From NCBI GenBank assembly GCA_947476335.1, contig CANJQH010000028.1, positions 1 to 38,599 of the forward strand: a stretch of DNA of 38,599 nucleotides, given 5' to 3'. The notes beneath the pieces were generated by a model. It was given only the letters and a program-made list of their open reading frames with translations, was not told where the DNA came from and searched no databases. The position numbers were made by a program, and so were the translations under genes. Source of the stretch: Anaerolineae bacterium. GTDB taxonomy: Bacteria > Chloroflexota > Anaerolineae > J036 > Brachytrichaceae. This document shows positions 9,082 to 24,235 of the stretch, in pieces (the first letter of the stretch is position 1; each line of letters opens with the position of its first letter).

Positions 9082-9398
9082 CCCAGCACCACCACATCCC
9101 GCTGCTTGATCACCCGGTCGACCGCGTGCGCCATGGCGTCGTACGGCTCGCCCCGGCGCACGCGCAGCCCGCAGCAGCGCTCGACGTGGGCGATCATCTG
9201 CTCGCGCGAGAAGCGCGTGGCGTCCCACGAAAACGCGATCGCGCCGCCGGGTTCGAGCCACGCTTCCCACGCCGGCAGCGCCGACGCCAGCAGCTCGAGC
9301 AGCGGGCCGTTGTGCTGCATGCCGTAGGGCAGGTCGGTGACGATCAGGTGCGGCCGCTTCATGCCGTTGAGCAGCTTCGCGGCGTCTGCGGCGTCGCC
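9078..9398 (-). pseudogene. Truncated methyltransferase, 3' part only (duplicate of gene at 23124-24134)
   Basis: The minus strand encodes the C-terminal third of the methyltransferase at 23124-24134, from GDAADAAKLLNGMKRPHL through the catalytic-type motif TDLPYG to VIKQRDVVVLG and a stop at 9078. Upstream of 9398 the homology stops abruptly and runs into an unrelated GC-rich repeat. The AdoMet-binding motif DPLAGGG and the whole N-terminal half are therefore missing, and no plausible native start is present. Over the shared part the protein is nearly the same as the full gene. A longer open frame continues upstream to about 9848 but only by reading through repeat DNA. Confidence 0.88.
9087..9398. 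repeat. Left 312-bp direct repeat flanking the five-gene cassette
   Basis: This block aligns without gaps to 23163-23474 (constant offset 14076), with about 13 mismatches by hand count, close to 96% identity. Both copies are in the same orientation. Identity ends sharply on both sides. The pair encloses the entire operon at 10225-22442, so recombination between them would remove about 14 kb. Confidence 0.9.
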
Positions 9399-9522
9399 CA
9401 GCGCGAGCCGGACGTCGCCCGGGGCGACGCGCCTTCGGCGCTGTGCCCCGGTCTGGGATGCGGCCGCCTCTTCGAGGCTGCGGGCCGATTCCCCGCGGTG
9501 GACCGCGCCTTCGGCGCTCATG
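9391..9522. repeat. GC-rich direct repeat, unit A
   Basis: Begins GCGTCGCCCAGCGCGAGCCG and ends near GCGCCTTCGGCGCT, a hairpin-forming palindrome. It recurs at 9697-9827 with few differences and a one-base deletion. Its start overlaps the end of the methyltransferase homology by 8 bases, so it marks the breakpoint of the truncated gene. No coding function is evident. Confidence 0.75.
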
Positions 9523-9696
9523 CTGGGCGAAAAAGCGCCGGAGGCGTGACGCTTTCCCAGCACGGACCATCGGTCCGGGCGCGGCATGGGCAAATTCACC
9601 GGGGCGCGACGGGTCCGGAATTCCGCACATGGACGTGGTGCGTGCTGTTCCCAGTGTTTTCTGCGCTTTGTGCGATGGATGCCGCGGGGCGAGCAG

Positions 9697-9827
9697 GCGT
9701 CGCCCAGCGCGAGCCGACGTCGCCCGGGGCGACACGCCTGCGGCGCTGTGCCCCGGTCTGGGATGCGTCCGCCTCTTCGAGGCTGCAGGCCGATTGCCCG
9801 CGGCGGACCGCGCCTTCGGCGCTGATG
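9697..9827. repeat. GC-rich direct repeat, unit B
   Basis: Second copy of the unit at 9391-9522, about 305 bp downstream, in the same orientation. Between the copies (near 9563-9580) lies the palindrome GGACC-ATC-GGTCC; related forms occur near 36760 and 26545. Confidence 0.75.
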
Positions 9828-10212
9828 ACGGAACGTGCGACGACACACGACGAACCACGATGACGTGCGCTGTGAGGAAGAACAAAGCTGGATGGTGTGT
9901 ACAAACCACGGTGTGAATGGTCAGGATGCGCGCTGTGTAATGAACGCCACGACCTGAACGACATCGTCGTCGCTCCAGGAAGCCCTCTGGTGTTTGCCCC
10001 AGAAGCTGTCCGTGGTCGAAGTGTCCATTTTTATGAGGTTGAGCGCGAAGGGTTGCAATACGGGAGGAGACAGTTTCGGCTCCGGACCTGGTGATGCCGA
10101 CCACATGATCACAACTGTCGAGTGCGCTGTGGCGACGGGTCCACGGATCATCACGCCTGCGGACTTGCGTGTCAATTTACTAGTTTCAGGCAAACATCGG
10201 AGCCAGAGCGCA
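9828..10212. other. Spacer without a recognisable gene
   Basis: Short open frames exist on both strands (for example 9897-10094 plus), but none shows a recognisable domain, a start signal or a compositional break. This is the divergent promoter region between the two helicase modules. I see no strong palindrome or operator here. Confidence 0.5.
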
Positions 10213-10218
10213 TACACT
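10213..10218 (+). promoter_or_regulatory. -10-like box (TACACT) for the five-gene cassette
   Basis: TACACT ends 6 nt before the ATG at 10225 and there is no purine-rich ribosome-binding site. This spacing predicts a leaderless or almost leaderless mRNA for the operon. It is also the reason to start the helicase at 10225 rather than at upstream in-frame codons. Confidence 0.5.
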
Positions 10219-10224
10219 ACGCCC

Positions 10225-13793
<3,569 letters not shown>

Positions 13794-13797
<4 letters not shown>

Positions 13798-16700
13798 CCG
13801 CCAAGAAGAAACTCATCGAAGTCTCCCTGCCGCTCGAGGCGATCAACATTGCCTCGGCGCGCGAAAAGTCCATCCGCCACGGCCACCCGAGCACGCTGCA
13901 CCTGTGGTGGGCGCGTCGCCCGCTGGCCGCCGCACGGGCGGTCATCTTCGCCCAGATGGTCGACGACCCGTCGTCGCTGCCCGAGCTGTTCCCCACTGAG
14001 CAGGAGCAGCACGACGAACGCGAGCGGCTCTTCGAAATCATTCGGAAGCTCGTGCTGTGGGAGAACACCACCAACGAGGCAGTGCTCGAAGCGGCGCGCG
14101 CAGAGATCCGCGCGAGCTGGCGGCGGACGTGTACGGACGAACCGCACTTTGATCCAGACAAACTTCCCGCGTTTCACGATCCTTTCGCTGGAGGCGGCGC
14201 ACTGCCGCTCGAAGCCCAGCGCCTTGGCCTTGAGTCGTACGCCAGCGATTTGAACCCGGTGGCGGTGCTGATCAACAAGGCGATGATCGAGATCCCGCCG
14301 AAGTTCGCGGGTCGCCCGCCGGTGAATCCGGAAGCGCGTGAGAAGGGCGAGCTCATCGCCCGTGAGTGGAAGGGCGCGCAGGGGCTCGCCGAAGACGTGC
14401 GCTATTACGGCCAATGGATGCGCGACGAGGCGGAGAAGCGCATCGGACATTTGTATCCAAAGATCGAGGTCACCGCCGAGATGTCGCAGGAGCGGCCCGA
14501 CCTCAAGCCATACGTTGGGCAGAAGCTCACCGTGATCGCCTGGCTCTGGGCGCGCACGGTCAAGAGCCCGAACCCAGCGTTCGGGCACGTCGACGTGCCG
14601 CTGGCGTCGACGTTCGTGCTGTCGTCCAAACCCGGCAAAGCGGCGTGGGTGGAGCCGTGGAACGCGGCCGTCCCGGCCGCGAACCCAGCCGCGCTCCCAG
14701 CCTATCGCTTCACCATCCGCACCGGCCCGGAGGCCCCGGCGGAGGCGAAGAACGGCACCAAGCTCGCGCGCGCAAATTTCGTTTGCCTGATGTCCGGCAC
14801 GCCGATCTCTGGTGACTACATCAAAGCCGAAGGCAACGCCGGCCGCATGGGCGCGAAGCTGATGGCGATCGTCGCCGAGGGGAATCGTGGGCGCGTCTAT
14901 CTTGCGCCGACGCCGGAACACGAAGAGATTGCGCGCAGCGCGCAGCCGACGTGGCGTCCAGAGGGGGACATAGCCACGCGGATGACCGGCGGCAACTGCA
15001 CGCCGTACGGCCTGACTACCTGGGGCGACCTCTTCACCCCCCGCCAGCTCGTGGCGCTGACGACGTTCAGCGACCTGGTGACCGAGGCGCGGGAGAAAGT
15101 GCTGCAGGTGCTGCGGGCCTCCGGCCCGCCCACTCCGCATACCCCCCCGCACACTCCGCATACGCCCACTCCCCCCAAAGGATGGCATTCCCGCGGCTAC
15201 CACCCCCACTTCGATCAACCCGGCCTGATCCAGAGCATCACCTTCCGCCTGCACGACAGCGTTCCGGCGGCGTTGGTGCAGCAATGGCGCGAAGAACTCG
15301 ACATCCTGAGCAACACTCCTGCCGACGACGAGCGCCAGGCCAGGCTCCGCGAAATGCTCGACAAGTACGAAGATGCTGGTCACGGCGCGTGCCATCTACG
15401 GCAGCCGGAAATCGCCGCGCTCGTTGAAAATGCGCTGCGCCACTTCGATGGAGAACGCTACCGGCTGCTGGAATACTGCATCATGCCCAACCACGTCCAT
15501 GTCCTTGTGGAGACCGTGCCGGGGCACACGCTCAGCGACGTAGTGCAGTCGTGGAAGTCATTCACCGCCAAGAAGGCGAACCAGATCCTGGGCCAGACCG
15601 GGAAATTCTGGATGGCGGACTACTTCGATCGCTACATTCGCAATGAGGACCACCTCACCACAGTGCGGCGGTATATCCGCGAAAACCCGGTCAAAGCCGG
15701 GCTGTGTGAAAGAGCAGAAGAGTGGCGCTTCGGGAGCGCGTGGGTTGGAACGGGAGCGCGGGCATCCGGCCCGCACGAGGGAGAAGAGCAGGCCGGGACG
15801 CAGGCCGGGACGCGGGCATCCGGCCCGCACGAGGGAGAAGAGCAGGCCGGGACGCAGGCCGGGACGCGGGCATCCGGCCCGCACGAGGAGGAAGAGCAGG
15901 CCGGGACGCGGGCCGGGACGCGGGCCTCCGGCCCGCATGAGGGAGAAGAGCAGGCCGGAGGCCTGCGCTCCCACGACGTCGCCTACGCCGAGGCCGTGGC
16001 GACGTATTTGGCGTTTGCGGTGGATAAGGGAGCAAATTACTGGTCCTCGATTTGTTCATGGCATAACGGTCGTGACACGGTAACAAGCACATTCGGACGA
16101 CAAGCTATTCCCATGGTGTGGGATTACGCAGAAGCGAATCCATTCAGCCGATCATCTGGGAACATCAGTGCAGGCTTTGAACAGGCAGCACAATCACTGT
16201 TAGCTGCACCTGCGTCACTATCTGGCCTCGTGAGTCAATCCGACGCCACCACCCAATCCATCAGCCGCGACAAAGTCATCTCCACCGACCCGCCTTACTA
16301 CGACAACATCGGCTACGCCGACCTGTCTGATTTTTTCTACGTCTGGCTGCGGCGCTCGCTGCGGCCGATCTACCCGGACCTGTTCGCCACACTCGCGGTG
16401 CCGAAGGCGGAAGAGCTGGTCGCCACGCCGTATCGCCACGGGGGCAAGGAGAAAGCCGAGGCATTCTTCCTAGACGGCATGACACAGGCGATGGGTCGGC
16501 TCGCTGAGCAAACACACCCAGCATTCCCAGTCACCATCTACTACGCCTTCAAGCAGTCAGAGAGCGAGACCGCCGAAGGGACCTCAAGTACAGGCTGGGA
16601 GACCTTCCTCGATGCGGTGATCCGCGCCGGCTTCGCCACAACCGGCACCTGGCCAATGCGAACAGAGTACACCGGGAACCTCAAGAAGAACATCGCCGCC

Positions 16701-17486
16701 CTCGCCTCGAGCATCGTCCTCGTCTGCCGCAAGCGGGCGGCGACGGCGCCGACCGCCACGCGCCGCGAGTTCCTTGCCGCGCTCAAGGGCGAGCTGCCCA
16801 CCGCGCTGCGCCGCCTGCAGGAGGGCAACATCGCCCCGGTCGACCTGGCGCAGGCCTCCATCGGCCCGGGCATGGGGGTTTACACGCGCTACGGGCGCGT
16901 GCTCGACGCAGAGGGCAAGCCGGTCTCCGTGCGTGAGGCGCTGGCGCTCATCAACCAGGTGCTCGACGAGACCCTGGCCGAGCAGGAGGGCGACTTCGAC
17001 GCCGACAGCCGCTTCGCCATCGCCTGGTTCGAACAGCACGGCTTCGCCGAGGGAGACTTCGGCGTGGCCGACGTGCTTGCCCGCGCCAAGGTCACCAGCG
17101 TCAGCGGCCTCGCCGAGGCCGGCATCCTCGATTCGCGGCGCGGCAAGGTGCGGCTCTTGAAAGCCAGCGAGCTGCCCGCCGACTGGGACCCGGCCGCCGA
17201 CAAACGCCTGACGCACTGGGAGATCGTGCATCACCTGATCCGTGCGCTCGAATCAAGCGGCGAAACCGCCGCGGCGAAGCTCGTCGCCGCGCTCGGAGCG
17301 CGCGCCGAACCGGCTCGCGAGCTGGCCTACCGCCTTTACAGCCTGTGCGAACGCAAGAAGCGCGCCGCCGAGGCGCTCAGCTACAACGCGCTCGTGCAGA
17401 GCTTCCCCGAAATCACCCGTCTGGCACGCGAGGGCGGCCAGCCCGAAAGCATCCAGAACGAAATGTTCAGCACAGACGAGGAGTAA
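13794..17486 (+). CDS. DUF1156 DNA adenine methyltransferase with an in-frame RAYT transposase insertion
   Basis: A 1230-residue protein. It begins with a classic DUF1156 domain ([38 protein letters not shown]). AdoMet motif I DPFAGGG is at 129-135 and catalytic motif IV DPPYYDN at 832-838, the order and type of amino-methyltransferases acting on adenine. Between residues about 441 and 725 it is interrupted by foreign sequence: a Pro/His/Thr linker, a RAYT domain starting [15 protein letters not shown] with the HUH pair H567/H569 (NHVHVL), and four copies of an 18-residue repeat. The methyltransferase then resumes with [22 protein letters not shown]. Without the insert it would be about 945 residues, normal for the family. 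The frame is open throughout. It overlaps the helicase upstream (ATGA), and the ATPase gene follows after 3 nt. Presumed role: DNA modification in the defence cassette, marking self DNA. Whether the interrupted enzyme still folds is unknown. Confidence 0.92.
15113..15129. repeat. Left REP palindrome
   Basis: GCGGGCC-TCC-GGCCCGC: 7-bp perfect arms with a 3-base loop. Identical in core to the palindrome at 15920-15936, which supports a shared origin with the right-hand array. Confidence 0.85.
15752..15966. repeat. REP array, four direct units at 54-bp spacing plus one inverted unit
   Basis: Palindromes GCGGGC(A/C)TCCGGCCCGC occur at 15758-15774, 15812-15828, 15866-15882 and 15920-15936, exactly 54 bp apart. 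An inverted REP (GCAGGCCGGAGGCCTGC) at 15950-15966 closes the array. The extended outer units read GGGAGCGC before the first and its complement GCGCTCCC after the last, as in BIMEs with head and tail REPs. Because 54 is a multiple of 3, the array is translated as about four copies of [18 protein letters not shown] without a stop. Confidence 0.9.
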
Positions 17487-17489
17487 CGG

Positions 17490-18674
17490 ATGCAACACAT
17501 TCAGATTGAATCCATCGAACTGAAAAACTACCGCCTGTTTCGCAGCGCCGAGCTGCGCAACCTGCCCCGCCTCTGTGTTCTCGTCGGCGCCAATGGATCG
17601 GGCAAGTCGACGCTTTTCGACGCATTCTCGTTCCTCAAGGACGCCCTGACTCAGAACGTCGGCACCGCAGTCGCGCGGCGCGGTGGTTTTCGTGAGCTGA
17701 TCAGCCGGGGGGAATCTGGTCCGATCGGCATCACGATCCGATTCCGGGAGTCGAGCGGACGGCTGGCGACCTATCAACTGGAGGTGGCGGAAGACGGCGG
17801 CAGGCCGGTAGTGCATCGTGAAGTGCTAAAGTTTCGCCGGGGTCAGAAAGGCAAGCCCTGGCACTTCGTGGACTTCTCACGGGGACGTGGATCGGCCATC
17901 ACCAATGAGGATGAGTATGGTCAGGAGGGCGTGCAGGAGCAGCGTACGGAGCATGAACTGGATGATCCGTCTGTGCTCGCCATCAAGGCGCTGGGACAGT
18001 TCAAGGAGTTCCGGGTCATTGCTGAGTTTCGCAATCTGATTGAGAACTGGCACATTTCTGATTTTCATATCAGTGACGCCCGGCCCAGTGTAGAGGCTGG
18101 CTATGCCGAGCATCTTTCGACCCGCGGCGACAACATTCCCCAGGTGGCCCAGTTTCTCTTCGAGAACCATCGCGACCAATTCGACAAGATCCTGCGTGCG
18201 ATGAGCCAGCGCGTTCCGGGGGTGAGCAAGGTAGAGGCCAAATCCACCGAGGACGGCCGTCTGGTGCTCCGGTTTCAGGACGGGAGCTTCAAGGATCCGT
18301 TCATCGCGCGCTATGTATCAGACGGCACGATCCGGATGTTCGCGTACCTGGTTCTGCTGTATGACCCGAAGCCGCATCCGCTCCTGGCCGTGGAGGAACC
18401 CGAGAATCAGCTCTATCCGGAACTTCTGCACGAGCTGGTGGAGGAGTTTCGGGACTATTCCCGGCGCGGCGGACAAGTGTTTGTTTCCACACACTCGCCC
18501 GAATTCCTGAACTCGACGACCCTTGAAGAGATCTACTGGCTGGTCAAGCGACAGGGCTTCACCGAGATTCATCGTGCTTCGGAAAGTGAGCTGCTGCGGA
18601 ATCTTGTCGCCGAAGGGGATCTTCCGGGCTCGTTGTGGACACAAGGGCTGTTCGAAGGAGCGGGACTGCGATGA
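17490..18674 (+). CDS. AAA family ATPase (AAA_21/OLD-like, SMC-type head)
   Basis: A 394-residue ABC/SMC-like ATPase. It starts IESIELKNYRLFRSAELRNLP, the usual opening of RecF/OLD-type ATPases. Walker A is GANGSGKST (33-41), a signature-like SDGTIRMFAYLVLL lies near 278-292, Walker B is LAVEEPENQLYPELL (about 299-313), and the H-loop region VFVSTHSPEF lies near 330. No TOPRIM domain is fused to it. Such ATPases commonly pair with a separate DUF4276 protein, and that is the next gene: the stop overlaps its start (ATGA, 18671-18674). The ATG follows the methyltransferase stop by 3 nt. Probable role: an ATP-driven sensor or effector subunit within or added to the cassette; the activity itself is inferred. 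Confidence 0.88.
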   Translation: MQHIQIESIELKNYRLFRSAELRNLPRLCVLVGANGSGKSTLFDAFSFLKDALTQNVGTAVARRGGFRELISRGESGPIGITIRFRESSGRLATYQLEVAEDGGRPVVHREVLKFRRGQKGKPWHFVDFSRGRGSAITNEDEYGQEGVQEQRTEHELDDPSVLAIKALGQFKEFRVIAEFRNLIENWHISDFHISDARPSVEAGYAEHLSTRGDNIPQVAQFLFENHRDQFDKILRAMSQRVPGVSKVEAKSTEDGRLVLRFQDGSFKDPFIARYVSDGTIRMFAYLVLLYDPKPHPLLAVEEPENQLYPELLHELVEEFRDYSRRGGQVFVSTHSPEFLNSTTLEEIYWLVKRQGFTEIHRASESELLRNLVAEGDLPGSLWTQGLFEGAGLR

Positions 18675-19084
18675 AACGAATCATCTTTCTCCTCGAGGAA
18701 TACTCGATGAAAGTGTTTCTGGACGGATTGTTGCCACGCTTTTTCCCCGAGCTTTCTTTTCTTTGCGTGCCGCATCAGGGCAAGCAGGATTTGGAGAAAA
18801 GCGTTCCGCGAAAGCTGAAGGTGTGGAATGAGCCGGCTCTGGCCGAAGTCTACGGCGACGGCATTGAGCGGGCAGTCATGGGCAAGGCGCGTTTTCGCGA
18901 TCCTGATGCGATCGACCATCCGTCGCGAGCACTGGAGCATTTGGCGCCTTCCTTCCAGAAAGTGGGCGGCGCGCGTGCCCTCAGCGCACGGCTGTCCGCC
19001 GAACGAAATACATCCCGCAGCTTTCGGTTTTTTCTGGAGGCGGTGCGCACGTTGATGGATCCAGACCCCAGGGAGACGATTTGA
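18671..19084 (+). CDS. DUF4276 family protein, internally shortened
   Basis: The ATG at 18671, overlapping the ATPase stop, gives 137 residues. The N-terminal part (IIFLLEEYSMKVFLDGLLP, CVPHQGKQDLEKSVPRKL) and the C-terminal part (RFRDPDAI, LAPSFQKVGGARALS, RNTSRSFRFFLEAV) match DUF4276 as I remember it. Full-length members have about 200-230 residues and carry, between these parts, a TOPRIM-like core with an acidic D-x-D motif and a later Glu-rich motif. Here the sequence jumps from RKLKVWNE straight to PALAEVYGD, so roughly 70 residues, including the presumed catalytic core, are absent while the frame is kept. It may be inactive as an enzyme but still bind the ATPase. The DUF499 gene starts 1 nt after its stop. 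Confidence 0.78.
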   Translation: MKRIIFLLEEYSMKVFLDGLLPRFFPELSFLCVPHQGKQDLEKSVPRKLKVWNEPALAEVYGDGIERAVMGKARFRDPDAIDHPSRALEHLAPSFQKVGGARALSARLSAERNTSRSFRFFLEAVRTLMDPDPRETI

Positions 19085-19085
19085 A

Positions 19086-22442
<3,357 letters not shown>

Positions 22443-22763
22443 TCCACAGATTTGCCTTGAGTGCGATAACGCAGAAGCGATCCAGGAGGCGTTCATCTGC
22501 ATCGAAGGCTGCTGCGATCGACATCGGATACACACGGCACTCGGTGGCCGCAGGCCAGCGCAGGTTGAGTCAGTGGGCGGAAACGAATCCGCCTGTTCAC
22601 GAAATCGGCACAGGCCCAGAGCGCGAGTGCCACAACTACTCGAACGACTGGAGCGACTGCGAAAAAAATGAATCTGCAGTAACGTTTCTCGCGTCTCCTT
22701 GGACGCCTTCCGTCGCGGTGACACGCGCGGCACCATGCGGCGTCGGTAGCTGTGACAACGACG
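22443..22763. other. Intergenic region without a recognisable gene
   Basis: This follows the last gene of the cassette. Short open frames on both strands show no domain and no start signals. No clear terminator hairpin is visible directly after the DUF499 stop. Confidence 0.5.
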
Positions 22764-22966
22764 CGGGTGCATTCGCCAAAAGAGGCGAATATATCTCTCA
22801 CGCGAAGAACGCGAAGAACACAAAGATGTCTGAATTCCGTCGCCGAAGAAAATTTCTCAAGCGAAGGCACGGAAAAGCCATCACAAGCTTTTTCCTTCGC
22901 GTTCTTCGCGCCTTCGCGTGAGACAAATCTGCTGTCGAAATTCGCCCCTTTTGGCGAATGCACCCG
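22764..22966. mobile_element. MITE-like inverted-repeat element, family 2, copy 1
   Basis: The left arm CGGGTGCATTCGCCAAAAG and the right arm CTTTTGGCGAATGCACCCG are exact reverse complements, and pairing continues inward with one mismatch for about 27 bp in total. A second inner inverted repeat (TCTCACGCGAAG / CTTCGCGTGAGA) follows. About 200 bp, no coding capacity. A copy of similar length with matching ends lies at 36617-36820. No clear target duplication is seen. Confidence 0.8.
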
Positions 22967-22976
22967 TTTGCAGGTC

Positions 22977-23122
22977 GATGGAATCAACTTTTCCGTTCAG
23001 GAGCCTGCTGAGCGTGTACTGCGGCAGTCCGCACGTGCGCGACAGATCGGCGGCGGTTTTGTCGCCTTGAACGAGCCGGTCGGCGACATACTCACGGGCG
23101 TAGCCGAGATCGGTTGTGCGCG
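22977..23122 (-). pseudogene. Orphan helix-turn-helix remnant
   Basis: Directly after the methyltransferase stop (23124-23126), and in the same frame, the minus strand encodes about 45 residues: LGYAREYVADRLVQGDKTAA, then DLSRTCGLPQYTLSRLLNGK and VDSIDL. This resembles a Cro/C1-type (XRE) HTH motif (AADLSRTCGLPQYTLSRLLNG). There is no start codon, and the frame runs straight into the family 2 MITE, which would have removed the C-terminal half. It could be the remains of a small regulator or antitoxin, or a lost C-terminal extension of the methyltransferase. Confidence 0.45.
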
Positions 23123-23123
23123 T

Positions 23124-24134
23124 TCAAACCATCGTGCGAGTGCCCCCATTCGCTTGATCGATCACCACCACATCACGCTTCTTGATCACCCGGTCGACCG
23201 CGTGCGCCATGGCGTCGTATGGCCCGCCGCGGCGCACGCGCAGCCCGCAGCAGCGCTCGACGTGGGCGACCATCTGCTCGCGTGCGAAGCGCGTGGCGTC
23301 CCACGAAAACGCGACGGCGCCGCCGGGTTCGAGCCACGCCTCCCACGCCGGCAGCGCCGACGCCAGCAGCTCGAGCAGCGGGCCGTTGTGCTGCACGCCG
23401 TAGGGCAGGTCGGTGACGATCAGGTGCGGCCGCTTCATGCCGTTGAGCAGCTTCGCGGCGTCGGCGGCGTCGCCGGCGGCGGCGACGAGCGTCTGTGTGC
23501 CGCGGGTGAAGCGCCAGCGCCGTCCGATGCCTTTCATGCGCTCTTCGCGCTCGTCGCAGTCGATGTCGGCCTCGCGGCAGAACTGCCGAAAGAACGCCGC
23601 AGTGCCCTGCACGTCTTCGAGCGACTTCTCCACGCCGTATGCGTCGGCGCCGAGGCTGAGTGCGGTGAAAAGTGTGGTGCCGCCGCCGGCGAGCGGGTCG
23701 AGCACGCGCAGCTCGCCCCATAGTGTATTCGCATAGGCAGAGCTGTGGCGAACAATGTTGCACAGGAAGCGCGTGAACAGCTCGTTGGTCTTACCCTTGT
23801 AACGTCGCGCGCTCACCAGCTCCTCCGGCCACGCGCTCACCGCGTTGATTTCCAGCGGGCGCAGCCACGGGCCCGCCTCGCCGCCGACCTCGTCGCGGCT
23901 CTCGAACCACGCGCGCGTCGCCGCCAGCCGCCCGGCGTGCGCGCGCACGAGTTCGTCCAGCGGCGCAGCGCTCGTTACGCGCAGGTAGCGCTGCCCGCCG
24001 AGCGTGACGAGCTCGCTCGCGCTCGTGCGCTCTGCGAATGGGCTGAGCGCAAGCTCGATCGGCGCCAGATGCTCGGCAAGCGCGCCGTACTGCGTGCTGC
24101 GCTGTGGGGCGATTTGCGTGAGGTAGGTCGGCAT
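23124..24134 (-). CDS. AdoMet-dependent nucleic-acid methyltransferase (TRM11/UPF0020-like)
   Basis: A 336-residue Rossmann methyltransferase. Residues 1-110 are a variable N-terminal part that could bind nucleic acid. RRYKGKTNELFTRFLCNIVR leads to AdoMet motif I DPLAGGGTTLF (near residue 145), and motif IV TDLPYG follows near 245. D-x-P-Y with this layout is typical of guanosine N2 tRNA/rRNA methylases (UPF0020/TRM11) and of some DNA amino-methylases, so the substrate is not settled. Its 3' third exists as a second, truncated copy at 9078-9398. It is the full-length partner of the direct repeat that encloses the defence operon. No ribosome-binding site or clear -10 box is visible before the ATG. 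Confidence 0.82.
   Translation of the reverse strand: MPTYLTQIAPQRSTQYGALAEHLAPIELALSPFAERTSASELVTLGGQRYLRVTSAAPLDELVRAHAGRLAATRAWFESRDEVGGEAGPWLRPLEINAVSAWPEELVSARRYKGKTNELFTRFLCNIVRHSSAYANTLWGELRVLDPLAGGGTTLFTALSLGADAYGVEKSLEDVQGTAAFFRQFCREADIDCDEREERMKGIGRRWRFTRGTQTLVAAAGDAADAAKLLNGMKRPHLIVTDLPYGVQHNGPLLELLASALPAWEAWLEPGGAVAFSWDATRFAREQMVAHVERCCGLRVRRGGPYDAMAHAVDRVIKKRDVVVIDQANGGTRTMV
23163..23474. repeat. Right 312-bp direct repeat flanking the five-gene cassette
   Basis: Gap-free match to 9087-9398, about 13 differences. It lies within the intact methyltransferase gene, covering its 3' third. Confidence 0.9.
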
Positions 24135-24150
24135 TGGGGGCTAAGTCGAT

Positions 24151-24224
24151 AGTGGATAGTGATCGTGATCGTGATCGTGATCGTGCGTCGATTCAGGCTT
24201 CACTATCCACTATCTACTATCCAC
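24151..24224. repeat. Intergenic inverted repeat and (GATCGT)4 microsatellite
   Basis: AGTGGATAGTGA (24151-24162) pairs with TCACTATCCACT (24200-24211). In between, GATCGT is repeated four times (24161-24184). The arm sequence CTATCCAC is then repeated once more to 24224. It lies downstream of the oxidoreductase gene ending at 24236, so it could act as that gene's terminator. Confidence 0.6.
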
Positions 24225-24235
24225 TTTCAAACTCG

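Larger units (their letters stand above)
15113..15966 (+). mobile_element. REP-flanked RAYT (REP-associated tyrosine transposase) insertion
   Basis: The insert is bounded on the left by a 17-bp REP palindrome (15113-15129) and on the right by a REP array (15752-15966). Its coding core (about 15178-15745) gives an IS200/RAYT-type Y1 transposase: [37 protein letters not shown] containing the HUH motif, [18 protein letters not shown] with candidate nucleophilic tyrosines, and [13 protein letters not shown]. There is no in-frame ATG between the left REP and the domain start, so translation seems to depend on the methyltransferase. RAYTs normally stand alone between genes, flanked by REPs; here the whole unit sits inside a host reading frame, which stays open across both junctions. 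Confidence 0.9.

Noticed and set aside
9399..10104. Long minus-strand open frames that include the methyltransferase stub
   Set aside because: They are open only because GC-rich repeat DNA lacks stops; the homology ends at 9398 and no native start exists.
9994..10224. An N-terminal extension of the SNF2-DUF3883 helicase
   Set aside because: The extra 77 codons show no family resemblance, and a TACACT box lies within them just before the ATG at 10225.
15752..15966. Regularly spaced repeats resembling a short CRISPR array
   Set aside because: The whole 54-bp unit repeats, with no variable spacers, and the palindromes are REP-type next to a RAYT domain inside an open reading frame.
22493..22987. 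A 164-residue minus-strand frame after the DUF499 gene
   Set aside because: Most of it translates the inverted-repeat element (the REGAKNAKE-type pattern is typical of translated repeat DNA), and there is no start signal.
24161..24184. (GATCGT)4 as a regulatory operator
   Set aside because: It is a simple hexamer repeat inside a downstream inverted repeat; nothing ties it to a regulator.
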